Shown here in pieces: positions 20,742 to 29,715 of a stretch of 64,000 nt of DNA (positions within the stretch are counted from its first letter, which is position 1; each line of letters starts with the position of its first letter). The DNA comes from Thermoleophilia bacterium (lineage in GTDB: Bacteria; Actinomycetota; Thermoleophilia; Miltoncostaeales; Miltoncostaeaceae): positions 20,881-84,880 of the forward strand of contig JAGQUM010000005.1 in the NCBI GenBank assembly GCA_020438485.1. The letters run 5' to 3'. A model generated the notes under the pieces. That model saw only the letters and a program-made list of their open reading frames with translations, was not told the origin of the DNA and searched no databases. Made by a program: the position numbers and the translations under genes.

Positions 20742-21163
20742 GCGCCACCGCCGAGCGGGTGGTGCGCCACCTGCTCGGCACGGCGCGCTGGACGTACTCG
20801 CGCTCGACGGGTCCCGGCGGCCAGCGGCGCGACCACGCCGAGACCCGCGCGGAGCTGACGGTCGCGGCGGGCGACCTCGACGGGCTTCCCTCCGCACTCG
20901 CCGACCGGATCCGCGACGCCCTCGGCCTCGGCGCGCGCCCCCTGCGGCTGCGCTGCGGCACGCAGCGCAGCCGCGAGACCAACCGCGACATCGTCCGGGC
21001 CCGCCTGGTGCGCCGCGTGGAGGCCGCGCTGGCCGGTCCCCCGGCGCGCCGGGTGGCGACGCGCCCCACGCGCGCGTCGGCCCGCCGCCGCGTCGAGGGC
21101 AAGCGGGCCCGGGGCGCCACGAAGTCGGCCCGGGGCCGCGTGCATCCGTCGGACGCCGACTAG
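20738..21163 (+). CDS. ArfB-like peptidyl-tRNA hydrolase (RF-1 GGQ domain protein)
   Basis: A 141-residue protein of the stalled-ribosome rescue/ICT1 type. SRSTGPGGQRRDHAETRAEL carries the catalytic GGQ, placed as in ArfB (SRSSGPGGQ...). RLRCGTQRSRETNRDIV matches the second conserved strand and helix, and a basic Ala/Arg/Lys tail (residues about 100-141), which in ArfB enters the mRNA channel, ends the protein. GTG 20738 overlaps the topB stop by 4 bases, so it is translated from the topB message. Residues after GGQ (RRDH in place of the usual HVNK) are unusual for ArfB. Confidence 0.85.
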
Positions 21164-21216
21164 GACGCGCGCCCGGCACCAGTACAGTGGCCGCACACCC
21201 GGACCCAGGAGGAACG

Positions 21217-21879
21217 ATGGACGCCCTCAAGGCCATCCGCCACCGCCGGTCGGTGCGCAGCTACACCGCCGCGCCCGTCGACGAGGAGGACCTCGACCAG
21301 ATCCTCCGCCTGGCGCTGCTGGCGCCCACGGGCAGCAACGCCCAGGCGTGGAGCCTCGTGGTCGTACGCGACGCCGAACGGCGCCGGGCCCTGGCCGATA
21401 TCGTCATCCGCGGCGGCGGCGGGTACTTCGCCCAGGTCCGGCCGCCCGCCGAGGGCGCGACCCCCGAGGAGCACGCGAAGTGGGGCGCGGACTACGCCGA
21501 GGAGGTCCTCGGAAGCTATCGCGACGTGCCCGTCTGGGTCGTTGGGCTCGTGGTGCCCCGCAACCTGTTCCCCGAGTCGGCGCGCGAAATGGAGCGGCTG
21601 TCCGATGTCCAGTCTTTGGCGTTCGCGATGGAGAACCTGTTCGTCGCCGCCCGTGCGAAGGGGCTTGGGACGGTGCCGACCGTCTTCCACTGGTTCGAGG
21701 ACGCCGCGTTCCGCGCCCTCATGGGCATCCCCGACGACGTCTACTCCCCCGTCATCACCCCCGTGGGGCACCCGACCGCGTTCCCCGAGGGCCTCCCGCC
21801 ACGGCTGGCGGCGACCCGCCGACCGTGGCGCACGCTGGTGCACGACGAGGCGTGGGGAAACCCCCGCCAGGAGGGCTGA
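21217..21879 (+). CDS. Nitroreductase-family flavoprotein
   Basis: A 220-residue FMN-dependent oxidoreductase. ATG 21217 lies just after AGGAGGAA, and a TACAGT -10 element lies at 21183-21188. The N-terminus [21 protein letters not shown] is the conserved FMN-phosphate-binding Arg pair, and [17 protein letters not shown] is the second FMN contact. [20 protein letters not shown] and [17 protein letters not shown] complete the fold. The substrate is unknown; the family includes nitroaromatic, quinone and dehalogenating reductases. Single gene. Confidence 0.9.
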   Translation: MDALKAIRHRRSVRSYTAAPVDEEDLDQILRLALLAPTGSNAQAWSLVVVRDAERRRALADIVIRGGGGYFAQVRPPAEGATPEEHAKWGADYAEEVLGSYRDVPVWVVGLVVPRNLFPESAREMERLSDVQSLAFAMENLFVAARAKGLGTVPTVFHWFEDAAFRALMGIPDDVYSPVITPVGHPTAFPEGLPPRLAATRRPWRTLVHDEAWGNPRQEG

Positions 21880-21900
21880 TCCCCCCGGGGCGGGGGGGTC
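21877..21900 (+). terminator. GC-rich hairpin after nitroreductase gene
   Basis: A 9-pair stem with one G-T pair, starting at the stop codon, formed by runs of C and G. There is no clear T-tract. Confidence 0.4.
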
Positions 21901-22009
21901 GTATTCGACCGCCCGGCAACTCAACTCGAGGCCGGGGAACGCCGAACGGGGGAGCGTGGGCGCGTGTTCGCGCCACCGTTCAACGGTCACCCCGAAGGAG
22001 CCGCCCCGC

Positions 22010-23197
22010 ATGGCCAGCGATACACGCACGATGTCCGCCGAGGAGCGCGCCGACGACGCGTACCTCCGTCTGAACCTGGTTCTCGCCGCGGCGCACATGT
22101 CGCTGTGGGACATGACCGTCGACGCCGGCAATCCCGTGAGCCCGAACAACGAGTTCATCTGGTCGCAGGAGTTCCGGCACATGCTGGGCTACACCGACGA
22201 GAACGACTTCCCCAACCGTCTCGACTCGTGGTCGAACCTGCTGCACCCCGACCACGCCGAGTCCACCATCAACGCGTTCGCCGCCCACCTCACCGACCAC
22301 ACCGGCCAGACCCCGTACGACGTCGAGTACATGCTGCTGCGCAAGAACGGCGAGTACCGCTGGTACCAGGCCTCCGGCGCCACGATCCGCGACGAGCAGG
22401 GCGTACCGCTGCGCGTGGTGGGTGGCCTGCGCGACATCCACGAGCGCAAGGTCATGGAGGAGGAGCTGTCGCAGGACCGTCGCGTCGAGGAGATCGGCGC
22501 GCAGATGACGGCCCGCGCCGAGCAGCTCGCCGCCGTCGCCCAGGAGAGCACGGCGTCCGCTGAGGAGATGACCAACGTATCTGCCCGCGTGTCGGCCGAC
22601 GTCGACGCCGGCCGCGCGTCCATCGACGACTGCCTCGAGCGCGCCCAGCAGGGCCGCGCCGCCGTGTCGGCCGCCGCCGGCGCCGCCCAGGAGATGCAGA
22701 GCACGGTCGAGGGCATCGCGTCCGAGGTCGAGAAGCTGCGCGCCGCGCTGGAGGAGAACGGTCGCATCGTCGAGGGCATCAACGCCATCGCCGCCCAGAC
22801 CAACCTGCTGGCGCTCAACGCCGCCATCGAGGCCGCCCGCGCGGGCGAGCACGGCCGCGGTTTCGCCGTGGTCGCCGAGGAGGTCCGCAAGCTGGCCGAC
22901 ACGACGCACAAGTCGCTGAGCGACATCGCGACGCTCAACCAGACGTCGGCCGACGCCATCGAGGCGGTCAAGTCGGCGGTCCTGCAGAGCACCGAGCGAG
23001 CCGGCGAGGCCACGCAGCGGACGGTCGAGGCCAACGAGCGCTTCGAGGCGATCGACGCGTCCGTGGGTGAGACCGCCAACGCGCTGAACCAGATCGTCGA
23101 GGGTATGGGCGTCGTGTCGCGCTCGTCCGACGAGCTGCGCCAGATGGCCCAGTCGGTGGCGCACGCCGCCGAGGAGATCAGCACCCTCAGGGCCTGA
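22010..23197 (+). CDS. Soluble PAS-domain methyl-accepting receptor
   Basis: A 395-residue cytoplasmic chemoreceptor-like protein without membrane segments. ATG 22010 follows GAAGGAG. A PAS domain (about residues 20-140) shows [16 protein letters not shown], the LHPDH turn and [16 protein letters not shown], ending RDIHERK. A signalling coiled coil follows, with the tip [20 protein letters not shown] near residues 260-280 and [13 protein letters not shown]. It should sense an intracellular or redox signal through PAS and signal through CheA/CheW or another partner, none of which is nearby. Earlier in-frame codons lie inside the nitroreductase gene in another register. Confidence 0.9.
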   Translation: MASDTRTMSAEERADDAYLRLNLVLAAAHMSLWDMTVDAGNPVSPNNEFIWSQEFRHMLGYTDENDFPNRLDSWSNLLHPDHAESTINAFAAHLTDHTGQTPYDVEYMLLRKNGEYRWYQASGATIRDEQGVPLRVVGGLRDIHERKVMEEELSQDRRVEEIGAQMTARAEQLAAVAQESTASAEEMTNVSARVSADVDAGRASIDDCLERAQQGRAAVSAAAGAAQEMQSTVEGIASEVEKLRAALEENGRIVEGINAIAAQTNLLALNAAIEAARAGEHGRGFAVVAEEVRKLADTTHKSLSDIATLNQTSADAIEAVKSAVLQSTERAGEATQRTVEANERFEAIDASVGETANALNQIVEGMGVVSRSSDELRQMAQSVAHAAEEISTLRA

Positions 23198-23236
23198 TCC
23201 GCCGGCGCCCCGGCCGGGATCCCCCGCGGACCCCGC

Positions 23237-23278
23237 CGGGGCGCGGTGCCCCGCTCCGCGACCGGCGTCGTGCCGGTC
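23237..23278. terminator. Two adjacent hairpins in the 296-bp convergent intergenic region
   Basis: Stems are CGGGGC/GCCCCG (23237-23253) and GACCGGC/GCCGGTC (23260-23278), each with a 5-base loop. They lie between the convergent receptor gene and GGDEF/HD-GYP gene. The remaining sequence from 23198 to 23493 shows no convincing gene on either strand. Confidence 0.4.
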
Positions 23279-23493
23279 CGTGCGGCGTCACGCGCGACCG
23301 CCCTCCCGTCGCGCCCGGCGCGGACGCAGCGGTCACGCGACCGCGTCCCGCCACGGGCGGTGGGTGAGTCCCCCGCCCACGGGCGGCGGGAGCAGGGCCG
23401 CGACGCGGTTCGCCCCGGGGCCGGCGACAGCGGCGCACCCGGCGGGCGGCGCCCCGGGCCCGCGCGGGCGGCGGGGCCGAGCGTACGGCGCCG

Positions 23494-25788
23494 TCAGGCG
23501 GCCAGGGACTTGGCGGCCGCGACCACGTCGGCGATGGGGTGCGCCACCCCCCGCACTCCCACCGCGCCCCCGTCGATGAGGCGCAGCAGTGCGTCGACCG
23601 CGGCGGGCCAGAACTGGGTGCCGCTGCAGCGGCGGATCTCGGCCGCCGCGCCCCCCGCGTCGACCACCCCCTTGTACGCGCGCACGGATGTCATCACGTC
23701 CCACGCGTCGGCCAGCGCGATGACCCGCGCCTCCTCCGGGATGTCCTCGCCGGCCAGCGCGTCGGGGTAGCCGCGACCGTCCCACCGCTCGTGGTGGCCC
23801 CGCACCCACGTCGCCTGCTCGGCCGACAGGACGTCCGCGACGATCTGGGCGCCCACCACCGGATGGCGCGTGACGAGCGCGAACTCCTCGGCGGTCAGCC
23901 GCCCGGGCTTGAACAGGATGCGGTCGGGCACGGCGATCTTGCCGACGTCGTGCACCAGCCCGGCCTCGCGCAGGGCGGTGACGCGCTCCGGCCCCCAGCC
24001 GAGGGCGGTGGCGATCTGCACCGCCAAGTCCGCCACGCGGATGGAGTGGCGCTGCGTGTGGGGATCGCGGGCGTCCACGGCCCAGGCCAGCGCGCGCATG
24101 CCTCGCAGGCTTGGGCCCTCGGCGGTGAGGGCCGCCTTGCGCGCGAACACCTGCTCGGCCAGCGTGAACGAGTACGACACGCAGCGGTTGCCGCCCGAGA
24201 TCTTTCCCCAGTGAAGGGCGACCTCGGCCTGCTGGCGCAGCTCCTCGACGGTCTCGGCCTGCGAGCTGCCCAGTTCCGATACGCCCAGCGTGGCGCCGAC
24301 GCGGCCCACGAGGCCGAACGCCCCGTCCGCGACGGCGCGGCGCGCCGCGCGCGCGGTGTCGAATGCGTCCTCGATGGACCCGCCGGGGATCAGCCAGCCG
24401 AACTCCTCGCCGCCCAGGCGCCCCAGGACGTGGTCGGACCCCGCCGCGGCGCGCAGCCGGTCGGCCACCTCGGCGAGGACGCGGTCCCCCTCGACGTGAC
24501 CGTGGTTGTCGTTGACGCGTTTGAAGCCGTCCAGGTCGACCAGCACCAGCGCCAGCGCGGAGCCGCGCTCGCGCGCCGCCGCGAACTCGCGGTCCAGCGA
24601 CCCGAAGAACGCCCGGTTCGACAGGAGGCCGGTGAGCGGGTCGTGGTCCAGGTCGGGCTTCGCGGATCCTGCGTGCCCGGCCACGGCGATGGACGCGACC
24701 TGGCAGAAACGGTCCAGCAGCCGTTCCACGGCGCCCCGGTCGCCCCGACCCACCGAGACGGCGACCCTCCCCCACAGCCCTCCGGCCACGCGTAGGGATG
24801 CCGAGGCGACGTCGTCCGCGGGCCGCGTCGCGCGCATGAGGGTCTCGGCGGCGGCGCGTGGGTCGGCGCCGGGGGCCCGTTCCCCGGTGCGAGGAGCGCC
24901 GTGACCGGCCCGGGCGACCACGGTCAGCCCTCGCGCGTCCGCGCGCAGCACGGCGGCGGCGGGCGCGCCGGTGAGGGCCATCGCCTCGCGCGCCAGCACC
25001 GCCGCGATGTCGTTGCCCGCCGCCTGCGATGCTCCAGCCAGACGGGCCAGCGCGTCGGCGATGCGCTCCTGCGCGTTGCGGGGGCGGACGCCCAGCAGGA
25101 ACCCCGACGGGCGGCCCGCGTCGTCGAGGCTCGCCGTCAGGTGCGCCACCACCACGGGAGCGCCGGCCGGGCCCATCACGAACGCGTCGGCCGCGCGCCC
25201 CTCGCGGGTGGCACGGGCGAACAGGGCCGAGATGCGGGCCGCGTCGCCTCCCAGGAGCGTGTCGTGCGTGGCCCGCAGGCCCACCAATGCCTCCCGCTCG
25301 CACCCCGCCATGCGGCACAGCGCGTCGTTCACCTCGGCGATCGTGCCGTCGGGGCGCACCACGGCCGCCCCCATCGGCATCGCCTCCAGCATCGAGCGCA
25401 TGGGCGTCGCGGCGGGGACGGCGGGGGGCTCCGGCCTGCGCGGCCGCGCGGCCTCGAGGCGCAGCACGACGTCGCCGGGCTCCGCGTCCGCCCATGCGTA
25501 GTCGGCCGCGCCGGCATCCAGGGCTGCCCGGGCGGCGGCGACGTCGCCCGGCGGCACCACGGCCACGACGGGCACATCCTCGGGGAGCCCCCAGTGGGGC
25601 CCCCGGCCGGCCGTCGGGGGCCACTGGGCGACGGCCGCGTCGGGGCCGCGCTCCTCGGGGCTTGGCGTCGCGGCGCGCACGTCGAGCCCTGCCCGGGACG
25701 CGGCCGCCGCGATGGCGGCCCTCAGGCGGGGTTCGTCGACGAGCACGGCGATCTGGCGCAGGCCGGCCCGGTGAGTGCTTGGGGGCAT
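23494..25788 (-). CDS. GGDEF / HD-GYP cyclic di-GMP signalling protein
   Basis: A 764-residue soluble protein. The N-terminus (residues 1 to about 115) looks like a receiver or receiver-like domain (RQIAVLVDEPRLRAAIAAAA, VPVVAVVPPGDV), followed by a PAS domain (about 135-240), a GAF-like domain (about 250-390), a GGDEF domain with RLGGEEFGWLIPGG (GGEEF, an active form) and an HD-GYP phosphodiesterase domain with RHSIRVADLA, LVHDVGKIAVPD and HHERWDGRGYPD. Both halves look competent, so the protein may make and break cyclic di-GMP. The start at ATG 25788 has a weak upstream site, and longer in-frame versions would overlap the divergent transporter gene. Confidence 0.9.
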   Translation of the reverse strand: MPPSTHRAGLRQIAVLVDEPRLRAAIAAAASRAGLDVRAATPSPEERGPDAAVAQWPPTAGRGPHWGLPEDVPVVAVVPPGDVAAARAALDAGAADYAWADAEPGDVVLRLEAARPRRPEPPAVPAATPMRSMLEAMPMGAAVVRPDGTIAEVNDALCRMAGCEREALVGLRATHDTLLGGDAARISALFARATREGRAADAFVMGPAGAPVVVAHLTASLDDAGRPSGFLLGVRPRNAQERIADALARLAGASQAAGNDIAAVLAREAMALTGAPAAAVLRADARGLTVVARAGHGAPRTGERAPGADPRAAAETLMRATRPADDVASASLRVAGGLWGRVAVSVGRGDRGAVERLLDRFCQVASIAVAGHAGSAKPDLDHDPLTGLLSNRAFFGSLDREFAAARERGSALALVLVDLDGFKRVNDNHGHVEGDRVLAEVADRLRAAAGSDHVLGRLGGEEFGWLIPGGSIEDAFDTARAARRAVADGAFGLVGRVGATLGVSELGSSQAETVEELRQQAEVALHWGKISGGNRCVSYSFTLAEQVFARKAALTAEGPSLRGMRALAWAVDARDPHTQRHSIRVADLAVQIATALGWGPERVTALREAGLVHDVGKIAVPDRILFKPGRLTAEEFALVTRHPVVGAQIVADVLSAEQATWVRGHHERWDGRGYPDALAGEDIPEEARVIALADAWDVMTSVRAYKGVVDAGGAAAEIRRCSGTQFWPAAVDALLRLIDGGAVGVRGVAHPIADVVAAAKSLAA

Positions 25789-25810
25789 CGCCGTCCCGGT
25801 CGGCCGCTTC

Positions 25811-28213
25811 GTGGCATTCTTGAGGGCCCGGTCCGCCGGATGCGGAATTTGGCACCTCCACCACGACCGGAAGCCCGATCTGAGCGACATCCCACCTCCC
25901 ACCGGCGGCCCGCCCCGCCGCCGCCCGCCGCGGCTTCGCCGCCTGTACGCCGTCCCCACGCGGAGTCGCTGGCGCACACGCATCTTCGGCGAGCCCCTGG
26001 GCTGGGGCTCCGAGGAGGATCAGCTGCTTCCGCGGCGCCTGGCCCTGCCCGTATTCGCGTCCGACACCCTGTCGTCGGTGGCGTACGCGGCGGAGGCCGC
26101 GCTGGTCGTGCTGCTGGCCGCGTCGCTGGCCGCGTACCGCTCCATCATCCCCATCGCGCTCGGCGTCACCGTGCTCATGGCCCTCGTCGTGCTGTCGTAC
26201 CGTCGGACGATCGCGGCGTACCCGCAGGGCGGCGGCGCGTTCACCGTCGCAACCGCGAACCTGGGCCGCGTGCCGGGCCTGATCGCCGCTGCGGCGCTGG
26301 CGGTGGACTACGTGCTGACCGCCACCGTGTCGGTCGCCGCGGCCGTGTTCGCGATCACGTCCGCGTTCCCCCGCCTGCACCCCGTGCGGCACGAGGTGGC
26401 CGTGCTGTGCGTGGTCGCGCTGGCCGTCATCAACCTGCGGGGTTTGCGGCAGACGGGCCGCGCCGTGGCGGTTCCCGTGTACGGGTTCTTCGTCATGCTG
26501 GTGGCCACGATCGTCTGGGGCGTGGTGCAGCAGACGCGGGGCACGCTGCCGGACGCCACCGTGGACACCCACCTGCCCGTCGGCGTGGCCGCCTCGGCCG
26601 GCGCGCTGGTGCTGCTTCGGGCGTTCGCGTCCGGCTGCAGCGCGCTGACGGGTATCGAGGCGGTCGCCAACGGCGTCGGCGCGTTCCGCCACCCCCAGGC
26701 GCGCAACGCGTGGACGACGCTCGCGGCCATGGCGGGCGCCGTGGCCGCGCTGCTGCTGGGGGTCTCGTGGCTGGCGTACGAGACCCGGGCGCTGCCGTCG
26801 ACCACGACGTCCGTGCTGGCGCAGGTGGGCGAAGCCGTGTGGGGCACGCACGGCGCCGGCTCCGTCGGCTACTACGCGCTCCAGCTGTTCACGGTCAGCA
26901 TCCTGCTGCTGGCGGCCAACACCGCGTATCAGGGGTTCCCCCGCCTCCTGGCGTCCGTGGCCGCGGCGGGCTCCGCCCCACGCTGGTTCCAGTACATGGG
27001 CGACCGCCTCGTGCTCTCGAACGGCGTGGTGGCGCTGAGCGTGCTCGCGGTCGTGCTGCTGCTGGCGTTCGACGTGCGCGTGGACACGCTCATCCACCTG
27101 TACCTCGTGGGGGTGTTCCTCGCCTTCACGCTGTCCCAGGCGGGCATGGTGGTGCACTGGACGCGGCGGGCGGGCACGCCGGGCGCCCTGACCGGGCGGA
27201 TCGTGAACGGTGCCGGTGCGCTCGCCACGGGGCTCGTGCTGCTGGTCATCATCGCCGCCAAGTTCACCGGCGGCGCGTGGGTGGTGCTCCTGGCGATCGG
27301 CGCCCTGGTGGTGCTGGCCATCGTCGTGGGCCGCCATTACCGGGGTGTCGAGAGGGCCGTGCTCGCCGAGACGCCGGACCTGCCGCCCGCCACGCCGGGG
27401 TCCGTGGTGGTGCTGGTGGACGTACTGGACGAGCACACCGCGTCGGCCGCCCGCGCGGGGACCGTGCTGGCCGCGGGCCGCGGGCGGCGCGCCGTCCACG
27501 TGGGCTCGCGCGACCGCTGGCAGGCGCTGTCGCACGCATGGGGCCGCGAGCCCTCCATCGAGTTGCCGCTGACCCCGCTGGCGTCCGTCTACGGGGACGG
27601 CCCGGACGCCGTCGCCATGCACCTGCGCGCCCTCGCCGACGGCGACGGGGCGCCGCTGGTGGCGGTGCTGCCGCGTCCCCGCCACGCGCTCACGTTCGGG
27701 TCCCTGCGGCGCCGCGTTTTCTGGCGGCGGGTGCGCCGCCGCCTGGAGCGCGAACCGATGGTGGCCGTGGCCGAGATGTCGCACTCCATCTCGGGCGGCT
27801 GGTGGGAGGCCGACCATGTCACGGGGCTCGTGGCCATGGCTCGCCCATACGCCCCCGCGCGCCGCGCGCTCGCGTTCGCCCAGGCGTTCGGCGGCGAGGC
27901 GACGTGGGCGGTGCACGTCGCGGGCAGCGAGCAGGAGGCGGAGGCCGCGGAGGAGTGGCGGCATGAGGTCCCCGCGCCGCTGGAGGTCGTGGAGTCGGCG
28001 TACCGCGACCTCGGGGCCCCGATGCTGGCGGCCGTGCACGACGTGGTGAGCGCCGATACCACCACGGCCTGCCTCTTGGTGGTGCCCGAGGTCCAGGTGG
28101 CTCTGCGGCGCTTCCGCTGGCTGCACAACCAGCGCACCGCCATCCTGCGGCGCGCCCTGGCCGACGAGGACCGCACGCTCGTGATGACCCTGCCCTACCC
28201 GGTGAACATCTAG
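25811..28213 (+). CDS. KimA-like APC-superfamily transporter with long cytoplasmic domain
   Basis: About 800 residues. The membrane half strongly resembles KimA/YdaO K+ transporters: ALPVFASDTLSSVAYAAEA, IPIALGVTVLMALVVLSYR, AYPQGGGAFTVATANLG, VDYVLTATVSVAAAVFAIT and SGCSALTGIEAVANG. It has about twelve spans to residue ~500, then a cytoplasmic domain of about 300 residues (LPPATPGSVVVLVDVLDEH, VAVLPRPRHALTFG, YPVNI at the end), with Arg-rich stretches. K+ uptake by proton symport is the best guess; amino-acid transport cannot be excluded. The start is uncertain: GTG 25811, GTG 25775 and TTG 25820 are possible, and the conserved part begins only near 25980. Confidence 0.82.
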   Translation: MAFLRARSAGCGIWHLHHDRKPDLSDIPPPTGGPPRRRPPRLRRLYAVPTRSRWRTRIFGEPLGWGSEEDQLLPRRLALPVFASDTLSSVAYAAEAALVVLLAASLAAYRSIIPIALGVTVLMALVVLSYRRTIAAYPQGGGAFTVATANLGRVPGLIAAAALAVDYVLTATVSVAAAVFAITSAFPRLHPVRHEVAVLCVVALAVINLRGLRQTGRAVAVPVYGFFVMLVATIVWGVVQQTRGTLPDATVDTHLPVGVAASAGALVLLRAFASGCSALTGIEAVANGVGAFRHPQARNAWTTLAAMAGAVAALLLGVSWLAYETRALPSTTTSVLAQVGEAVWGTHGAGSVGYYALQLFTVSILLLAANTAYQGFPRLLASVAAAGSAPRWFQYMGDRLVLSNGVVALSVLAVVLLLAFDVRVDTLIHLYLVGVFLAFTLSQAGMVVHWTRRAGTPGALTGRIVNGAGALATGLVLLVIIAAKFTGGAWVVLLAIGALVVLAIVVGRHYRGVERAVLAETPDLPPATPGSVVVLVDVLDEHTASAARAGTVLAAGRGRRAVHVGSRDRWQALSHAWGREPSIELPLTPLASVYGDGPDAVAMHLRALADGDGAPLVAVLPRPRHALTFGSLRRRVFWRRVRRRLEREPMVAVAEMSHSISGGWWEADHVTGLVAMARPYAPARRALAFAQAFGGEATWAVHVAGSEQEAEAAEEWRHEVPAPLEVVESAYRDLGAPMLAAVHDVVSADTTTACLLVVPEVQVALRRFRWLHNQRTAILRRALADEDRTLVMTLPYPVNI

Positions 28214-28238
28214 CCCCACCCGGTGGACGTCCGGGAAT

Positions 28239-28253
28239 CCCGCTCCACGCGGG
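28239..28253 (+). terminator. Short hairpin with T-rich flank before imuB
   Basis: CCCGC/GCGGG stem with a 5-base loop, followed by CGTTTCCTCGTT. It lies 26 bases after the transporter stop and would separate it from the SOS-regulated gene. Confidence 0.4.
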
Positions 28254-28286
28254 CGTTTCCTCGTTGCACCCACCCCCGGCACATGC

Positions 28287-28298
28287 GAACATACGTTC
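28287..28298 (+). promoter_or_regulatory. LexA (SOS) box of imuB
   Basis: GAAC-ATAC-GTTC, a perfect match to the actinobacterial LexA consensus GAACnnnnGTTC, flanked by C and G. It ends 2 bases before ATG 28301. It shares TGCGAACAT-NN-GTTCGT with the dnaE2 box at 33822. Confidence 0.88.
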
Positions 28299-28300
28299 GT

Positions 28301-29509
28301 ATGATCGTCTGCGCGCTCATTCCCCGCCTGCCGCTGCTCATCGCGCTGCGTCACGCGCGGCGGCCGCCCGACGCTGTCGCCGCGCTGGGTCCCGCCCCGG
28401 GCGATCCGCAGATCATCGGCACCCCCACCGCCGCCGCCGCCGCGCACGGCATCCGGGACGGCCTGCGCGTGGGCGAGGCCCTCGCCCGCTGCCCACACCT
28501 GGAGATCATCCCCCCCGACCCCGCCGCCGTCGCGGCAGAACACGAACGCTTGTTATCTTCACTGGAGAACATCGGTGCCGCTGTCGAGGCCGGGGTCGAG
28601 GGCACCGCGTACTTCCGTGCCGCCGGGCTGGAGCGCCTGTACGGCGGCGTCGGCGGCGTCGTCGCGCGCACCCGGCGCGCCCTGCCGGTGGGCCTCGGCG
28701 GCCTGGTGGGGGCCGCGCCCACGCGATTCACCGCGCTTCAGGCCGCGCGCACCGCCTCCCCCCGCGAGCCCCGCGTGGTGCCGCCGTGCGACGCGGCCGG
28801 TTTCCTCGCCCCCCTGCCCGTGGAGGAACTGCCGCTGGATCCCCGTACCGCCGCCGGCCTGCGCGACCTCGGCATCCGCCGCGTCGGCCAGCTGGCCGCG
28901 CTGTCGCACCGCCACGCCCTGGAGCGCCTGGGGTTCGCCGAGGTGCACGCGTGGTACGCGGCCCGCGCCGGCGACGACCGCCCGCTGCGCCCCCGCACGC
29001 CACCCGGCGAGCTGCACGCGCACATGGGCTTCGCCGACCCCGTGGGGTCGCTGCCCACGCTGCAGGCGGCGATGCGGCTGCTGCTGGGCGATCTCGCCGG
29101 CGCCGCCCGGGCTCGCGGCACGTCCCTGCGCACGCTCACGCTGCGCGTGATGCTGGAGGGCAACGGTTCATGGAGCCATACCGTCACGCTGCGCGAGGCC
29201 ACGTGCGACCCGGCGCGGCTCGCCACCGCGTGCCTGCGGCTGCTGGAGCGTGTCACCGCGCCCGCCACGGCCGTCGAGGTCCGCGGCGACGCCTCCGGCG
29301 GGCCCGCCCACGGGCAACTGTCGGTGCTCAGCATCGGCGCCGACGAACGAGCGCGCCGCATGGACCAGGCCGCCGGGCAGGTCAGGGCGCGCCTGGGAGA
29401 CGATGCGCTGATGCGCGCCGTCGAGATGGAACCCCGGTCACGACTCCCGGAGCATCGATGGGCGCTCGTCCCCTTCGATACCTCTCCCCACCCCGGCCCG
29501 TCCGCGTAG
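28301..29509 (+). CDS. imuB: ImuB-like Y-family polymerase homolog (mutasome adaptor)
   Basis: A 402-residue Y-family-type protein. The N-terminus MIVCALIPRLPLLIALR has no Asp where active Y-family polymerases have DxD, and the SxDE site is replaced (AGVEGTAYFRAAGLERLYGG). This is the hallmark of ImuB, a non-catalytic adaptor that bridges DnaE2 and the sliding clamp. PLPVEELPLDPRTAAGLRDLGI is the helix-hairpin-helix region, and the little-finger domain follows. The C-terminus SRLPEHRWALVPFD is ImuB-like; no clear clamp-binding QxxLW motif was seen. ATG 28301 directly follows the SOS box; ATG 28283 is an in-frame alternative overlapping the box. One TTA codon lies near 28558. Confidence 0.88.
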   Translation: MIVCALIPRLPLLIALRHARRPPDAVAALGPAPGDPQIIGTPTAAAAAHGIRDGLRVGEALARCPHLEIIPPDPAAVAAEHERLLSSLENIGAAVEAGVEGTAYFRAAGLERLYGGVGGVVARTRRALPVGLGGLVGAAPTRFTALQAARTASPREPRVVPPCDAAGFLAPLPVEELPLDPRTAAGLRDLGIRRVGQLAALSHRHALERLGFAEVHAWYAARAGDDRPLRPRTPPGELHAHMGFADPVGSLPTLQAAMRLLLGDLAGAARARGTSLRTLTLRVMLEGNGSWSHTVTLREATCDPARLATACLRLLERVTAPATAVEVRGDASGGPAHGQLSVLSIGADERARRMDQAAGQVRARLGDDALMRAVEMEPRSRLPEHRWALVPFDTSPHPGPSA

Positions 29510-29715
29510 TCGCGGGGCCCACGGGCGTCCCGTGCGCGGTGCTGGCCGACGGCCGGCGGCGCGCGGTGGTGGCCGTGCGCGACGAGTGGCTGGTCCAGGA
29601 CCGCTGGTGGACCGACCAGCCCGTCGACCGCCACTTCTTCGAGATCGTCCTCGAGCCCGGCCGCGTCGTCACGGTGTACCGGGACACGCGGGCCGACGCG
29701 TGGTTCGGCTACTGA
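29458..29715 (+). CDS. Small imuB-linked protein (DUF6504-like)
   Basis: An 85-residue protein whose ATG lies 52 bases inside the imuB 3' end, in a different frame. The core reads AVLADGRRRAVVAVRDEWLV, then DRWWTDQPVDRHFFEIVL, then RVVTVYRDTRADAWFGY. The pattern of Trp pairs, [YF]FE and VYRD...W is, from memory, that of the short protein that often follows imuB or sits in imuB-dnaE2 clusters (annotated DUF6504 in many actinobacteria). Function unknown; co-expression with imuB under LexA control is inferred. It ends in a 7-base convergent overlap with the methyltransferase gene. Confidence 0.72.
   Translation: MGARPLRYLSPPRPVRVVAGPTGVPCAVLADGRRRAVVAVRDEWLVQDRWWTDQPVDRHFFEIVLEPGRVVTVYRDTRADAWFGY

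Noticed and set aside
22153..22165. GAAC-5-GTTC resembling a LexA box inside the PAS receptor gene
   Set aside because: The spacer is 5 rather than 4 bases and the site lies well inside coding sequence.
23198..23493. Possible small genes in the 296-base convergent gap
   Set aside because: All open frames are low-complexity Arg/Gly/Pro shadows without start-site signals.
23333..28543. 1736-residue minus-strand open frame
   Set aside because: Gly/Arg/His-rich composition with no domain; it is antisense to the transporter and out of frame with the GGDEF/HD-GYP gene.
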